Source: Hesseltinella vesiculosa
Taxonomy: Eukaryota > Mucoromycota > Mucoromycetes > Mucorales > Cunninghamellaceae
NCBI GenBank assembly: GCA_002104935.1
Contig: MCGT01000058.1
Location: 1 to 64,000 of the forward strand
Length of the DNA: 64,000 nt
Direction of reading: 5' to 3'
The position numbers were made by a program, and so were the translations under genes. The notes beneath the pieces were generated by a model. The model did not search any database and was not told where the DNA came from. It saw only the letters and a list, made by a program, of their open reading frames with translations. Positions 63,771 through 64,000 of this stretch are shown here, in pieces. Every line of letters starts with the position of its first letter. Positions within the stretch are counted from its first letter, which is position 1.

Positions 63771-64000
63771 CAAGGGTGATGCAAAAAGAAAAAGGAATGT
63801 CTTTGAAAAAAAATGGAGAAAGAGTGAGAAAAAAATAATCCAGGCGGTCATCGGTTAAAGAAAAATGAATCATCGGGCTTTGGATCCACCATTCCAAATC
63901 GAGCGTTTGTCCATGCAGAAAGATTGAACCAGCCCCCCATCCAAAAAAAAAATGTGGGGAGCCAATGGAAAGCGTTTCCCGGCCAAGGAATCGTAAAATC

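Overview
The window is eukaryotic and looks like a Mucoromycota fungus, most likely Mucorales. Genes are compact and rich in 45-110 nt GT-AG introns, often with long T runs before the acceptor. Core fungal genes (COG6, Mpp10, USP7/Ubp15, uS15m, PPX1, asparagine synthetase, Bir1-type BIR protein) sit among families I associate with Mucoromycota. Genus cannot be fixed by eye. Exon joins were made by hand from splice consensus, reading frame and family knowledge; no alignment was run.

Left third (1-20.9 kb), repeat- and element-rich. A Fanzor-family gene (eukaryotic TnpB relative, RNA-guided nuclease) fills the left edge to 2444. Its RuvC/zinc-ribbon core is intact, its front half is hard to read in one frame, and two perfect hairpins lie directly after the stop. 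A minus-strand gene of unknown function (3053-5026) follows. Then comes a 5.3 kb tandem array (about 20.7 copies of a 255-261 bp unit, 5171-10515). Read on the minus strand, every full unit carries a strong 5' splice site and a good 3' splice site 61-62 nt apart, yet the exon-like part examined is closed in all three frames. Further right are a 16-exon sugar transporter (12605-15171), a secreted LysM protein (17030-18270) and a broken IS630/Tc1-like transposase (18446-19728), with small repeat patches around them.

Middle (20.9-44 kb), ordinary gene-dense sequence: EamA/DMT transporter, an unknown secreted protein, a two-BIR Bir1/survivin-type protein followed by a tandem relative that keeps only the C-terminal helix module, a flavin monooxygenase, uS15m and PPX1 on a shared divergent promoter, COG6, a protein kinase, a membrane RING-H2 protein, and a YeiH/UPF0324 membrane protein of a mainly prokaryotic family.

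Right part (44-64 kb): an AreB-like GATA factor, Mpp10, an unknown single-exon protein, USP7/Ubp15, asparagine synthetase, a coiled-coil protein ending in a Rab11-FIP-like helix, and a SAM methyltransferase. Two long gene-poor gaps (45.0-46.4 and 55.8-57.4 kb) hold little beyond a short motif also found near 15.6 kb.

The genes form no operon or pathway cluster. The parts most worth pursuing are the Fanzor locus with its 3' hairpins and the splice-site-bearing repeat array.
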